Below, one piece after another: positions 52,583-59,981 of a stretch of DNA of 64,000 bases. The notes beneath the pieces were generated by a model, which saw only the letters and a list, made by a program, of their open reading frames with translations, was not told the origin of the DNA and made no database searches. This DNA comes from Streptomyces sp. LUP47B (GTDB lineage: Bacteria > Actinomycetota > Actinomycetes > Streptomycetales > Streptomycetaceae): positions 11,485 to 75,484 of the forward strand of contig NZ_MJAH01000002.1 in NCBI RefSeq assembly GCF_001746295.1, written 5' to 3'. Position numbers and translations under genes: made by a program. The first letter of the stretch is position 1. Every line of letters starts with the position of its first letter.

Positions 52583-52817
52583 CTTCGTCACCCCGCTCCC
52601 GCTCCTCGGCGAGGAACTCGGCAACCTTCGGGAACGCCCGCTCCACAGACGCCTGAGCGTCCGCCTGCTCGATGACGGTGAGGGCCGCGCGCATCGTGGC
52701 GCGCAGCTCGCCGTTCTGGGCGGCCAGGTCGCGGATGTAGATGGTGGACTTGGCCGGCTGGCCCAGCGCCCCCGCGAGGAGACGCTGAACCAGGGCCAGC
52801 GCGTCGCGCTCGTTCAC
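52575..52817 (-). CDS. Hypothetical protein (80 residues)
   Basis: Helical: NERDALALVQRLLAGALGQP and TMRAALTVIEQADAQASVER. GTG 52817 is preferred over GTG 52826 because it overlaps the upstream 39-residue gene's stop by GTGA. No recognised domain. Confidence 0.6.
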   Translation of the reverse strand: MNERDALALVQRLLAGALGQPAKSTIYIRDLAAQNGELRATMRAALTVIEQADAQASVERAFPKVAEFLAEERERGDEGE

Positions 52818-52933
52818 GCGGACCACCGCCGACGGCGGGACTTGGTGGCGAGACGGCGGGCGTCCCTCTTAGACAGCCGTTCCGGCGAGAAGTCGTCGCG
52901 GGTCCGGTCGACGTTGTGGTTGCGGCGCGGCAT
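52814..52933 (-). CDS. Micro-protein, very basic (39 residues)
   Basis: Encodes PRRNHNVDRTRDDFSPERLS followed by an arginine-rich helix (ARRLATKSRRRRW). Both ends overlap neighbours (TGATG upstream, GTGA downstream). The charge suggests nucleic-acid binding, but this is inference; it could be a directionality factor. Confidence 0.55.
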   Translation of the reverse strand: MPRRNHNVDRTRDDFSPERLSKRDARRLATKSRRRRWSA

Positions 52934-53232
52934 CACTCACCACCCTCGACGCGGGTCGTCTTGATGGGCGCCGGCATGTCCGGCACCGGCACCCCGAAGA
53001 CCTGGGCGAGGAGGTAGCGGGCCACGGTGTCGTGCTCCAGCTCGGAGCGGTTGAGCGGCATGGTGAGCAGCAGCTCGCCCGTCTTCCGCTGCACGACCGC
53101 CCCGAAGAACTCGCGGTCGGTGATCTCGGAGTCGATGAGCGTGACGCCCAGCTCGTTGATGAGCACGGACAGAGGTGCGTCCATCAGGTGATCGACGGAC
53201 GGCTTGAGCATGGCGATGGCAGAATGTGCCAT
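52933..53232 (-). CDS. First gene of the leftward array, hypothetical (99 residues)
   Basis: AGGAG lies 6 bases before ATG 53232. Sequence AHSAIAMLKPSVDHLMDAPL, then strands LGVTLIDSEITDREFFGAVV and LLLTMPLNRSELEHDTVARY. Mixed alpha/beta, no catalytic motif. As the promoter-proximal gene next to attR it could be an early regulator or excision factor. The 120 bases upstream to attR should contain the main leftward promoter. Confidence 0.65.
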   Translation of the reverse strand: MAHSAIAMLKPSVDHLMDAPLSVLINELGVTLIDSEITDREFFGAVVQRKTGELLLTMPLNRSELEHDTVARYLLAQVFGVPVPDMPAPIKTTRVEGGE

Positions 53233-53354
53233 GGCGGTCTCCTGGTTGAGTCAGGTGATCCGTTAGGCCCCTTCACGGTGTTCCCGCACCGAGTTGGGGC
53301 CGCCGCACGTTCTGGGGTGCGGACTTTGCGCTTTGCTAGATACCCATAGAACAC
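53233..53354 (-). promoter_or_regulatory. Upstream region of the leftward array, next to attR
   Basis: About 120 bases between the first leftward gene and the attR core. On the minus strand TATGGG and TATCTA (around 53338-53349) are the only -10-like hexamers near a transcription start that would give a leader containing the AGGAG. The region also holds the left half of attP. No strong dyad is visible. Confidence 0.35.
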
Positions 53355-53361
53355 TCGGCGA
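53355..53361. other. attR core
   Basis: TCGGCGA, identical to attL. Element DNA lies to the left and the orphaned comEA 3' end to the right. Confidence 0.85.
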
Positions 53362-53401
53362 CCGCCGTTTCGCCGATCTGCGGAATCTCGTACAGCCATG
53401 A
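53355..53401 (+). pseudogene. comEA: Detached 3' end of comEA
   Basis: Reads (I)GDRRFADLRNLVQP and TGA in the comEA frame, directly continuing the truncated gene at 37220. The TGA overlaps the comEC ATG (ATGA), showing that comEA and comEC are translationally coupled in an element-free chromosome. Confidence 0.93.
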
Positions 53402-56070
53402 GGCACGGCTCCAGGATGCGGCGAGAGCAGGAAAGTGAGTCGTCGGTACGGGCGGCTGTGCACGCTGCCTCGGGGAAGCGGCTCGGGGACGCCCACCCCC
53501 GCCAGGAAGGGCCTACGGATCTGCGGCTGGTCCCGGCGGCGCTCGCGGCCTGGGGCACGGCCGCCGTGACCCTGAACGCATCGTCGGGGTGGGTCACGGG
53601 AGTGGTGGCGGGGTGCCTGGTCCTCGCCTGCGTGTTGTTGTCGGGACGGTGGCACGGAGTGCGGGGCCCGGGAAGGGGCGGCCGGGTGGCGGTCGCGGCT
53701 GTGCTGCTCTGTGTCGCGGCGGCCGCCGCGTCCGCCGGGCTGCACGGGGCCGATCTGCGACGGGGACCGGTGCCCGCGCTGGCCCGGCAGTACGCCACCG
53801 TGACCGCCGAGGTCGAGGTGACCTCCGACCCCCGGCTGACTCGGCCCCGGATCACAGGGGACCATGCGGCCCCGACCGCCGTCGTCATCGGCGCCGATGT
53901 CCGGCGGGTGGAGACGGCGGACGGGCGGGCGGTGGCGACGCGGGCGCCGGTGCTGTTGATCGTCGATGCGCGTGCGGGGGTCGGCTCGGGTGCACAGGGG
54001 CCCCGTAGTGCGCCGTCGGCCGTGGAAGGTCCGGCTCGGTCTCCCTGGCTCGGGTTGTTGCCGTCCACGCGGGTGCGGGTCACCGCGCGTGCCGCGCCGA
54101 CGTTGACCGGGGGTGACCGGGTCGCGGCCGTACTGCGGGTGCGGGACCGGGGAGGGCCCGAGGTGGTGGGGGAGGCGTCGGGGACGCAGCGGTTCGCGGG
54201 GCGGTTGCGGGAAGGGCTTCGCAAAGCCACCGACGGGCTGCCGGCGGACGCCCGGGCGCTGTTGCCGGGGCTGGTCGTCGGGGACACCTCGCGGATCACG
54301 CCAGAGTTGGACGAGGCCTTCAAGGAGACCGACCTCGCACACACGCTCGCCGTGTCCGGCAGCAACCTGACGATCCTGCTCGCCCTGCTCATCGGGCCGC
54401 CCGGACTCGCCCAACTCGTCGAGCGACGGGGACTGGCGCCCCGCCTCGGGGTGTCGCTGCGGACGACCGCGTTGCTCGGCGGCGGGCTCACGCTGGGATT
54501 CGTCGTCGTGTGCCGGCCGGACCCGAGCGTGCTGCGGGCCGCGGCCTGCGGGGCAGTCGCGTTGCTCGCCCTCGCGACCGGACGCCGCAGATCACTGATC
54601 CCGGCGCTGGCGACGGCCGTACTGCTGCTGGTGCTGTACGACCCGTGGCTGGCCCGCAGTTACGGCTTTCTGCTCTCCGTGCTGGCCACCGGAGCCCTGC
54701 TCACGCTCGCGCCGCGCTGGAGCCTGGCGTTGCGCCGGCGCCGGGTGCCGCCGCCGCTGGCGGAGGCGTTGGCCGCCGCGGCCGCCGCGCAGGCCCTGTG
54801 CGCGCCGGTGGTCGCCGTGCTGTCGGCGCGGGTGAGCCTGGTGGCGGTGCCGTGCAATCTGCTCGTGGAGTTCGCGGTCGCCCCGGCCACGGTGCTCGGC
54901 TTCGCGGCGCTGGCGACGGCACCCGTGGCGATGCCGGTGGCCAAGGCGCTTGCCTGGTGCGCGAGTTGGCCCGCCGGGTGGATCGCGGACGTCGCCCGGA
55001 CCGGGGCGTCTTTGCCCGGCGGGGGAGTGGACTGGCCGGGCAGCTGGACAGGGGCGGGGCTGCTCGCTCTCGTCACCGGGCTCCTGCTGCTCGTCGGGCG
55101 ACGGCTGCTGAGACATCCCTGGTGGTGTGCCGTCTGCGCCCTGGCGTTCGTGCTGGCGGTCGTGCAGCCGCCACCGCTGACCCGGGTGATCACGGGCTGG
55201 CCACCGCCGGGCTGGCGGCTGGCGATGTGCGACGTGGGCCAGGGCGACGCGACAGTGCTGGCGGCGGGCGAGGGCACGGGAGTGGTCGTGGACGCCGGAC
55301 CCGATCCGGGGCTCGTCGACGACTGTCTGCGCACGCTCGGCATCACCAAGGTCCCGCTCGTGGTACTGACCCATTTCCACGCCGACCATGTGGCGGGGCT
55401 GGCCGGGGTGCTGCGGGGACGGTCGGTGGGGGCGATCGAGACGACGGGGTTCGAGGAGCCGCTGGACCAGGCCGAGGCGGTACGGCGGGAGGCGGCCGCT
55501 CGGCGCATTCCGGTGACGCGTGCCGTGGCCGGCGAGGAGCGGCGTACGGGGCCGCTGACCTGGGAGGTGCTGTGGCCGCCGGCAGACCCGGCGACGATGG
55601 CGGCGACAGACGGGCCGAACGACGCCAGCGTCACGATGCTCGTACGGTCCGCCGGGCTGCGCTTCCTCCTCCTCGGGGACCTCGAACCACCGGCCCAGCA
55701 GGAGCTGTTGAGGTCACCGGCGGGTGCGCGGCTGGCCGGGGTGGACGTCCTCAAGGTCGCTCATCATGGTTCGGCTTACCAGGACCCGGAGCTGATACGC
55801 CGGGCCGCCCCGCGGCTCGCGCTCATCTCAGTCGGCGCCGACAACTCGTATGGCCATCCGGCTCCCAATACGGTCGCCGCGCTGCGGGCCGGGGGCGCGG
55901 TGGTGCTGCGGACGGACCGGGACGGGGCGCTGGCGGTCGCCGGGGCGGGCGGCGGAAACGGAGACGGAGACGGAGGTGGTGCGGGTCGAGGTGGCGGTGA
56001 AGGCGGTGGCGCGAGCGGTGCGGAGCTGCGGGTGGCGCGAGACTGGAGGCATGAATCCCACACAGGTTGA
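53398..56070 (+). CDS. comEC: ComEC/Rec2-type DNA uptake channel protein
   Basis: 890 residues. Two N-terminal hydrophobic segments, an OB-fold-type external region (about 125-265), the competence membrane domain (EAFKETDLAHTLAVSGSNLT, with about nine helices over 315-620), then a C-terminal metallo-beta-lactamase domain: CDVGQGDATVLAAGEG, VLTHFHADHVAGL (metal site), NDASVTMLVRSAGLRFLLLGD and VLKVAHHGSAYQDPEL. ComEC forms the inner-membrane channel for single-stranded DNA in naturally competent bacteria; its role in Streptomyces is unknown. The last 40 residues are a Gly/Asp-rich repeat. With the element present, upstream comEA translation no longer reaches the coupling point. Confidence 0.92.
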   Translation: MRHGSRMRREQESESSVRAAVHAASGKRLGDAHPRQEGPTDLRLVPAALAAWGTAAVTLNASSGWVTGVVAGCLVLACVLLSGRWHGVRGPGRGGRVAVAAVLLCVAAAAASAGLHGADLRRGPVPALARQYATVTAEVEVTSDPRLTRPRITGDHAAPTAVVIGADVRRVETADGRAVATRAPVLLIVDARAGVGSGAQGPRSAPSAVEGPARSPWLGLLPSTRVRVTARAAPTLTGGDRVAAVLRVRDRGGPEVVGEASGTQRFAGRLREGLRKATDGLPADARALLPGLVVGDTSRITPELDEAFKETDLAHTLAVSGSNLTILLALLIGPPGLAQLVERRGLAPRLGVSLRTTALLGGGLTLGFVVVCRPDPSVLRAAACGAVALLALATGRRRSLIPALATAVLLLVLYDPWLARSYGFLLSVLATGALLTLAPRWSLALRRRRVPPPLAEALAAAAAAQALCAPVVAVLSARVSLVAVPCNLLVEFAVAPATVLGFAALATAPVAMPVAKALAWCASWPAGWIADVARTGASLPGGGVDWPGSWTGAGLLALVTGLLLLVGRRLLRHPWWCAVCALAFVLAVVQPPPLTRVITGWPPPGWRLAMCDVGQGDATVLAAGEGTGVVVDAGPDPGLVDDCLRTLGITKVPLVVLTHFHADHVAGLAGVLRGRSVGAIETTGFEEPLDQAEAVRREAAARRIPVTRAVAGEERRTGPLTWEVLWPPADPATMAATDGPNDASVTMLVRSAGLRFLLLGDLEPPAQQELLRSPAGARLAGVDVLKVAHHGSAYQDPELIRRAAPRLALISVGADNSYGHPAPNTVAALRAGGAVVLRTDRDGALAVAGAGGGNGDGDGGGAGRGGGEGGGASGAELRVARDWRHESHTG

Positions 56071-56929
56071 CGCATACCTCCGCCGACTGGGAGTCCAGCA
56101 CCCGGCGTGGCCCACCGTGGAGGTCCTGCGCGAACTGCATCTGCGCCATCTGCAAACCGTCCCCTTCGAGAACCTGTCGGTCCACCTCGGCGAGGAGATC
56201 GTGCTGGAGGAGGAGCGGCTGGTGGAGAAGGTGGTGGGTGCCCGGAGGGGAGGGTTCTGCTACGAACTGAACGGGGTGTTCGGGGCGTTGCTGGCCGCGC
56301 TCGGCTTCGACGTCACGCTGCTCGCCGGCCGGGTGTACGGGGACGAGGGGCGGCTCGGTATCCCGTACGACCATCTCGCGCTGCGGGTGCGGACGGTGGA
56401 CGGGGGCGAGTGGCTGGCCGATGTCGGGTTCGGGGCGCACAGCCACTATCCGCTGGCGTTCGGGGCGCGGGGTGAGCAGGAGGATCCCGGCGGCACCTTT
56501 CGGATCGTCGAGGCGGGGCCGGATGCCGCCGGGGTGCGGAGCGGGGACGGTGCGGTGATGAAGGCAGGGGGTGACGCCGCGGACCTGGACGTCCTCATGG
56601 GCGGCAGGAGCCAGTACCGGCTGGAGGTGCGGCCCCGGGTGCTCGGTGATTTCGTGGCCGGGGCCTGGTGGCACAGCACCTCGTCGGCCTCGCACTTCAC
56701 CCGGTCACTGGTGTGTTCGAGGGTGACGGAGGACGGCGGACGGATCACGCTCAGCGGTCGTACCTTCAAGGTGACGGCGGCCGACGGGGCGCGGGAGGAA
56801 CGGGAGTTGGAGACGGACGAGGAGGTGCTGGAGGTGTACCGGGAGAGATTCGGTGTCGAGCTCGACCGGGTGCCGGCCGTGCGTCACCCCGACGGGAACG
56901 GCGGTGTGCAGGCCGTGTCCAAGGGGTGA
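56051..56929 (+). CDS. nat: Arylamine N-acetyltransferase
   Basis: 292 residues. Acetyl-CoA-dependent N-acetylation of arylamines. Catalytic triad Cys70 (RRGGFCYELNG), His108 (DHLALRV) and Asp124 (EWLADVGFGA) is complete. N-terminal VPFENLSVHLGEEIVLE is typical. The middle has an insert of about 35 residues (AGPDAAGVRSGDGAVMKAGG) absent from small NATs. The ATG overlaps the end of comEC by 20 bases and GGAGG lies just before it. Substrate could be a secondary-metabolite amine as in some actinomycetes; unknown here. Confidence 0.9.
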   Translation: MNPTQVDAYLRRLGVQHPAWPTVEVLRELHLRHLQTVPFENLSVHLGEEIVLEEERLVEKVVGARRGGFCYELNGVFGALLAALGFDVTLLAGRVYGDEGRLGIPYDHLALRVRTVDGGEWLADVGFGAHSHYPLAFGARGEQEDPGGTFRIVEAGPDAAGVRSGDGAVMKAGGDAADLDVLMGGRSQYRLEVRPRVLGDFVAGAWWHSTSSASHFTRSLVCSRVTEDGGRITLSGRTFKVTAADGAREERELETDEEVLEVYRERFGVELDRVPAVRHPDGNGGVQAVSKG

Positions 56930-56967
56930 GCGCTCGGGGCACCGGGGCCGAGCTGGAAAATGGTGCC

Positions 56968-57213
56968 GTGAGCGATGTGAGACATGTGCTGGTGCTGCCC
57001 GATCGGGATGCCGCGGAGGAGGTCGTCGAGGCGCTCTCGGAGCGGTTCGGGATGGATGAGGAGCCGCTGGTCGTTCGGGACGCGCTGGCGGGGGAGGACG
57101 ACGCGGAGGACGCGCAGTGGCTCGTGGTGCTGCGGGATGCGGCGGGGCGGCTGGACGCCGGGGAGCTGAATGAGTTCGTGGGGGAGTGGGAGGGGTGGCG
57201 GGAGGAGCCGTGA
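56968..57213 (+). CDS. Small acidic protein (81 residues), unknown
   Basis: From GTG 56968: SDVRHVLVLPDRDAAEEVVE then ALSERFGMDEEPLVVRDALA and WLVVLRDAAGRLDAGELNEF. A compact beta-alpha-beta sequence of the size of ferredoxin-like folds, without cysteines. Strongly acidic. No SD (CTGGA only). Located between nat and holA; no family I can name. Confidence 0.65.
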   Translation: MSDVRHVLVLPDRDAAEEVVEALSERFGMDEEPLVVRDALAGEDDAEDAQWLVVLRDAAGRLDAGELNEFVGEWEGWREEP

Positions 57214-57499
57214 GCCTGCGGCGCGGCTTGGCCGGGTGAGGTGACGCCTGGTTCGTCAGGTGAGGCCCGGTGGGGGGATGAGTTTTCGCTCGCCCGCGTC
57301 GGCGGGGTGCTGCGCAGGCAGCGCTGTTGGGCCGGCGTGACCGCACCCGTCCCGGAGCGCGAGGAACTGCGCGGCCAACCCGCACCAGCGCCCCACCAGC
57401 GCCCCACCAGCGCGCCACCAGGTCTCGGGCATCCCCCTGCCGTTCCGCCCATCGGCCGCAGCTACTGCGCTGTCAGTGCCCCGTGCCATGCTGTACGCG
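57214..57499. other. Spacer before holA
   Basis: 286 bases with no convincing gene. Contains the direct repeat GCGCCCCACCA twice plus a variant (57389-57424), and a short stretch of alternating G-runs after 57230. The holA promoter is probably in its last 40 bases: CATGCT (57487-57492) lies 7 bases before the ATG. Confidence 0.4.
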
Positions 57500-58489
57500 A
57501 TGGCCAAGAAGACTGCTCATGACGACCTCCTCGCCCCTGTGACCCTTGCCGTGGGGCAGGAGGAGCTCCTGCTCGACCGGGCCGTGCGGGCGGTGGTCGC
57601 TGCCGCTCGGGCCGCCGATGCGGATACGGATGTGCGGGATCTGAATCCGGAGCAGCTGCAGCCGGGGACGCTCGCCGAGTTGACCAGTCCGTCGTTGTTC
57701 GCGGAGCGCAAGGTCGTGGTCGTGCGCAATGCGCAGGATCTCTCCGCCGACACCGTCAAGGATGTGAAGGCGTATCTCGGGGCGCCCGCCGAGGAGATCA
57801 CCCTCGTGCTGCTGCACGCGGGGGGAGCCAAGGGCAAGACACTGCTCGACGCCGCGCGGAAGGCGGGGGCGCGAGAGGTCCTCTGTCCGAAGATGACCAA
57901 GCCGGCGGACCGGCTGGCCTTCGTGCGGCAGGAGTTCCGGGGGACGGGTCGGTCGGCCACCCCCGAGGCGTGCCAGGCTCTGGTCGATGCCATCGGAAGT
58001 GATCTGCGGGAGCTGGCGTCCGCCGTGTCTCAGCTGGTCGCGGATGTCGAGGGGACGATCGACGAGGCCGTCGTGGGGCGGTACTACACGGGGCGGGCCG
58101 AGGCTTCCAGTTTCACCGTTGCCGACCGGGCCGTGGAGGGGCGGGCCGCGGAGGCGCTGGAGGCGTTGCGGTGGTCGTTGTCGACCGGGGTCGCGCCGGT
58201 CATGATCACCAGTGCGCTGGCCCAGGGCGTGCGGGCGATCGGGAAGCTGTCGTCCGCACGGGGCGGACGGCCCGCCGATCTCGCGCGTGAGCTGGGGATG
58301 CCGCCCTGGAAGATCGATCGGGTGCGGCAGCAGATGCGGGGGTGGACGCCGGACGGGGTCGCCATTGCGCTGCGGGCCGTGGCCGAGGCGGATGCGGGGG
58401 TGAAGGGCGGGGGGGACGATCCCGGGTACGCCCTGGAGAAGGCGGTTGTGGCGATTGCCCGTGCGGCGCGGTCTCGGGGACGGGGTTAG
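57500..58489 (+). CDS. holA: DNA polymerase III delta subunit
   Basis: 329 residues. Delta is the wrench of the clamp loader that opens the beta ring. Matches to the family: PVTLAVGQEELLLDRAVRAV at the N-terminus, LFAERKVVVVRNAQDL, LVLLHAGGAKGKTLLDAARK, and a C-terminal helical collar domain (ALRWSLSTGVAPVMITSALAQ and PPWKIDRVRQQMRGW). Delta subunits carry no functional Walker motifs, as here. ATG 57500 is chosen on family length; the in-frame ATG at 57476 lies upstream of the -10-like box. Conserved neighbourhood holA-rpsT-lepA is typical of actinomycetes. Confidence 0.92.
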   Translation: MAKKTAHDDLLAPVTLAVGQEELLLDRAVRAVVAAARAADADTDVRDLNPEQLQPGTLAELTSPSLFAERKVVVVRNAQDLSADTVKDVKAYLGAPAEEITLVLLHAGGAKGKTLLDAARKAGAREVLCPKMTKPADRLAFVRQEFRGTGRSATPEACQALVDAIGSDLRELASAVSQLVADVEGTIDEAVVGRYYTGRAEASSFTVADRAVEGRAAEALEALRWSLSTGVAPVMITSALAQGVRAIGKLSSARGGRPADLARELGMPPWKIDRVRQQMRGWTPDGVAIALRAVAEADAGVKGGGDDPGYALEKAVVAIARAARSRGRG

Positions 58490-58827
58490 TCCGCATTACG
58501 TCCCGTGGTGCGGGAGCCGTCACGCCATCGAGGGTGCCCCGCATTGCCGTAGCGCGTCTGCGGCATGCGCTGTGGTCGGCCGCGCAGTTCCCTGCGCCCC
58601 TTCGGGCGCTGACCTGGCCCCATCGGGCCCGTCTGCTCGGCGGTCGGCGGTCAGCGGCACCATGCCCAGGCCCAGGACCAGGCCCAGGCCCCCGCACCGA
58701 TCTGGCCCCCGCGCCGTGCCCCACCGCCCATTGGGCACCCTCCTCCTGCTGTGGCTCCCCCCGGTGCTCGGGAGGAGAATCGTCGTGTCAGCCAACATCG
58801 CCGGACAACGGAGAGGTGGCGGTCGTC
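58490..58827. other. Intergenic region with a dispersed Streptomyces-type tract
   Basis: 338 bases without a supported gene. From 58574 to 58609 runs a tract (GGTCGGCCGCGCAGTTCCCT onward, ending in GCGCCC-CTTC-GGGCGC) that from memory occurs in many copies in Streptomyces genomes; the end hairpin may stop holA transcription. Short CCAGGCCC repeats lie at 58663-58690. Confidence 0.45.
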
Positions 58828-59226
58828 ATGGCTGAGCATCCGCACACAGCGCTCGTTCGCAAGGGGTTCGAGGCGTTCATGCGGGGGGATATGGACACCC
58901 TGCGGGAGTTGATCGCGAAGGACGCCACGCATCACGTGCCCGGTAGTCACCCGCTCTCGGGGGACTTCAAGGGGCAGGACGCGATCATCGACATGTATCA
59001 GCGGCTCGGGCAGGAGACCGGCGGATCGATGCGTCTGGAGATGCTCGGGATCGCCGTGGACGGGCGTGGTCACGCCGTCGGGATGAGCCGGGTCACGGCC
59101 GAGCGGAAGGGCCGGCGGCTGGACGACACCGGGTGCATCGTGTTCCGGATCGTCGGGGACAAGGTCACCGACATCGACGAGTGCGTCGAGGACATCGACA
59201 AGAGCAATGAGTTCTGGTCGGACTGA
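58828..59226 (+). CDS. SnoaL-like / NTF2-fold protein
   Basis: 132 residues. NTF2-like: ALVRKGFEAFMRGDMDTLRE, an IAKDATHHVPG strand, IDMYQRLGQETGG and a C-terminal CIVFRIVGDKVTDIDECVED. Such proteins are polyketide cyclases, isomerases or binding proteins; the pocket residues are not enough to say which. ATG 58828 is preferred; GTG 58816 or 58822 are in-frame alternatives nearer to the GGAGAGG. Isolated gene followed by a terminator. Confidence 0.82.
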   Translation: MAEHPHTALVRKGFEAFMRGDMDTLRELIAKDATHHVPGSHPLSGDFKGQDAIIDMYQRLGQETGGSMRLEMLGIAVDGRGHAVGMSRVTAERKGRRLDDTGCIVFRIVGDKVTDIDECVEDIDKSNEFWSD

Positions 59227-59261
59227 GCCACCCGGCAGACAGGACTCCACGCACGTCATGA

Positions 59262-59313
59262 CGAAGGCCCCGGTCACCCTGCCCTGGGGAAGGACACGGC
59301 ACCGGGGCCTTCG
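59262..59313 (+). terminator. Hairpin after the SnoaL-like gene
   Basis: A perfect 13-bp stem, CGAAGGCCCCGGT (59262-59274) and its complement (59301-59313) with a 26-base loop, lies 36 bases after the stop. Confidence 0.7.
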
Positions 59314-59423
59314 GTCCAAGCTGTCGGAGTCACGCCCGCGTGGCGAACGCAGGCCGCGCGTGGCTCCTGGGAGCCGGTCGGGAGCGGATGAGAGAGGGCC
59401 CGCTCTGGTCCTTCCGGCGGTTC

Positions 59424-59443
59424 GGTCCCGTGGGAACGGGACC
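59424..59443 (-). terminator. Hairpin after rpsT
   Basis: GGTCCCGT-GGGA-ACGGGACC, an 8-bp stem with a stable GNRA-like loop, 24 bases beyond the rpsT stop on the minus strand. Confidence 0.6.
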
Positions 59444-59466
59444 GGTCAGATCAGAAAGAGTCAGGC

Positions 59467-59727
59467 TTAGAGGCCGGCGACCTTCGAAGCAAGCGCCGAC
59501 TTCTTGTTGGCGGCCTGGTTCTTGTGGATGACGCCCTTGGCGACGGCCTTGTCGAGCGCACGCGCAGCAGCGCGCTGGTACTCGGTGGCCTTCTCGGCGT
59601 CACCCGCGGCAGCGGCCTCACGGGCCTTGCGGATCGCGGTCTTCAGGGAGGACTTGACGGCCTTGTTGCGCAGCCGGGCCTTCTCGTTGGTCTTGATCCG
59701 CTTGATCTGGGACTTGATGTTCGCCAC
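59467..59727 (-). CDS. rpsT: 30S ribosomal protein S20
   Basis: 86 residues. Begins [20 protein letters not shown] and is lysine/arginine-rich with the usual three-helix pattern ([40 protein letters not shown]). It binds 16S rRNA near the base of the small subunit. Divergent from lepA with about 250 bases between; single-gene transcript ended by a hairpin. Length typical. Confidence 0.97.
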   Translation of the reverse strand: MANIKSQIKRIKTNEKARLRNKAVKSSLKTAIRKAREAAAAGDAEKATEYQRAAARALDKAVAKGVIHKNQAANKKSALASKVAGL

Positions 59728-59981
59728 GAATGAGCCTCTACAGGTTCAGGCACGGGGCCAGGAGGATTCCCACGAAGGAAACCCAGGGTCCCGTACCAGG
59801 TGATTTCTCGGAGTTGTGCCTCGCGCTGAGAGGGCATGAGGACACAGCCACTCAGAGTACCAGCGGCTCCGTGAGTGGCCCAAACCGGTCGCCGGTCCCC
59901 GCCCGTGGGACCATGGAGGCTACGTATAGATCCGACCCGAGACCGCAGACACTGCGGACGCCTCAAGAATCAGGACCCTGC

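Larger units (their letters stand above)
37213..53361. mobile_element. Integrative element inserted in the 3' end of comEA (16.1 kb)
   Basis: Bounded by the shared core TCGGCGA at 37213-37219 and 53355-53361. Joining the outer flanks restores comEA in frame: ...VNGIGD followed by RRFADLRNLVQP and stop, overlapping comEC by ATGA. Contents: large serine integrase beside attL, then a leftward array of about 20 genes including an FtsK/TraB-type translocase, DUF2637-type Spd protein, XRE repressor, D5-type helicase, HNH nuclease and a tail tape-measure protein. I see no capsid, portal, terminase, holin or lysin gene. It is most like an actinomycete ICE with an added phage tail gene; a satellite or decayed prophage is the alternative. 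Confidence 0.92.

Noticed and set aside
37213..53361. CRISPR array or restriction/anti-phage defence genes inside the element
   Set aside because: No regularly spaced repeats or recognisable defence proteins were found. The HNH protein has phage packaging-type size and no methylase partner.
57389..57424. GCGCCCCACCA direct repeats before holA as an origin-like array
   Set aside because: Only two perfect copies and a variant in a low-complexity stretch, with no associated replication gene.
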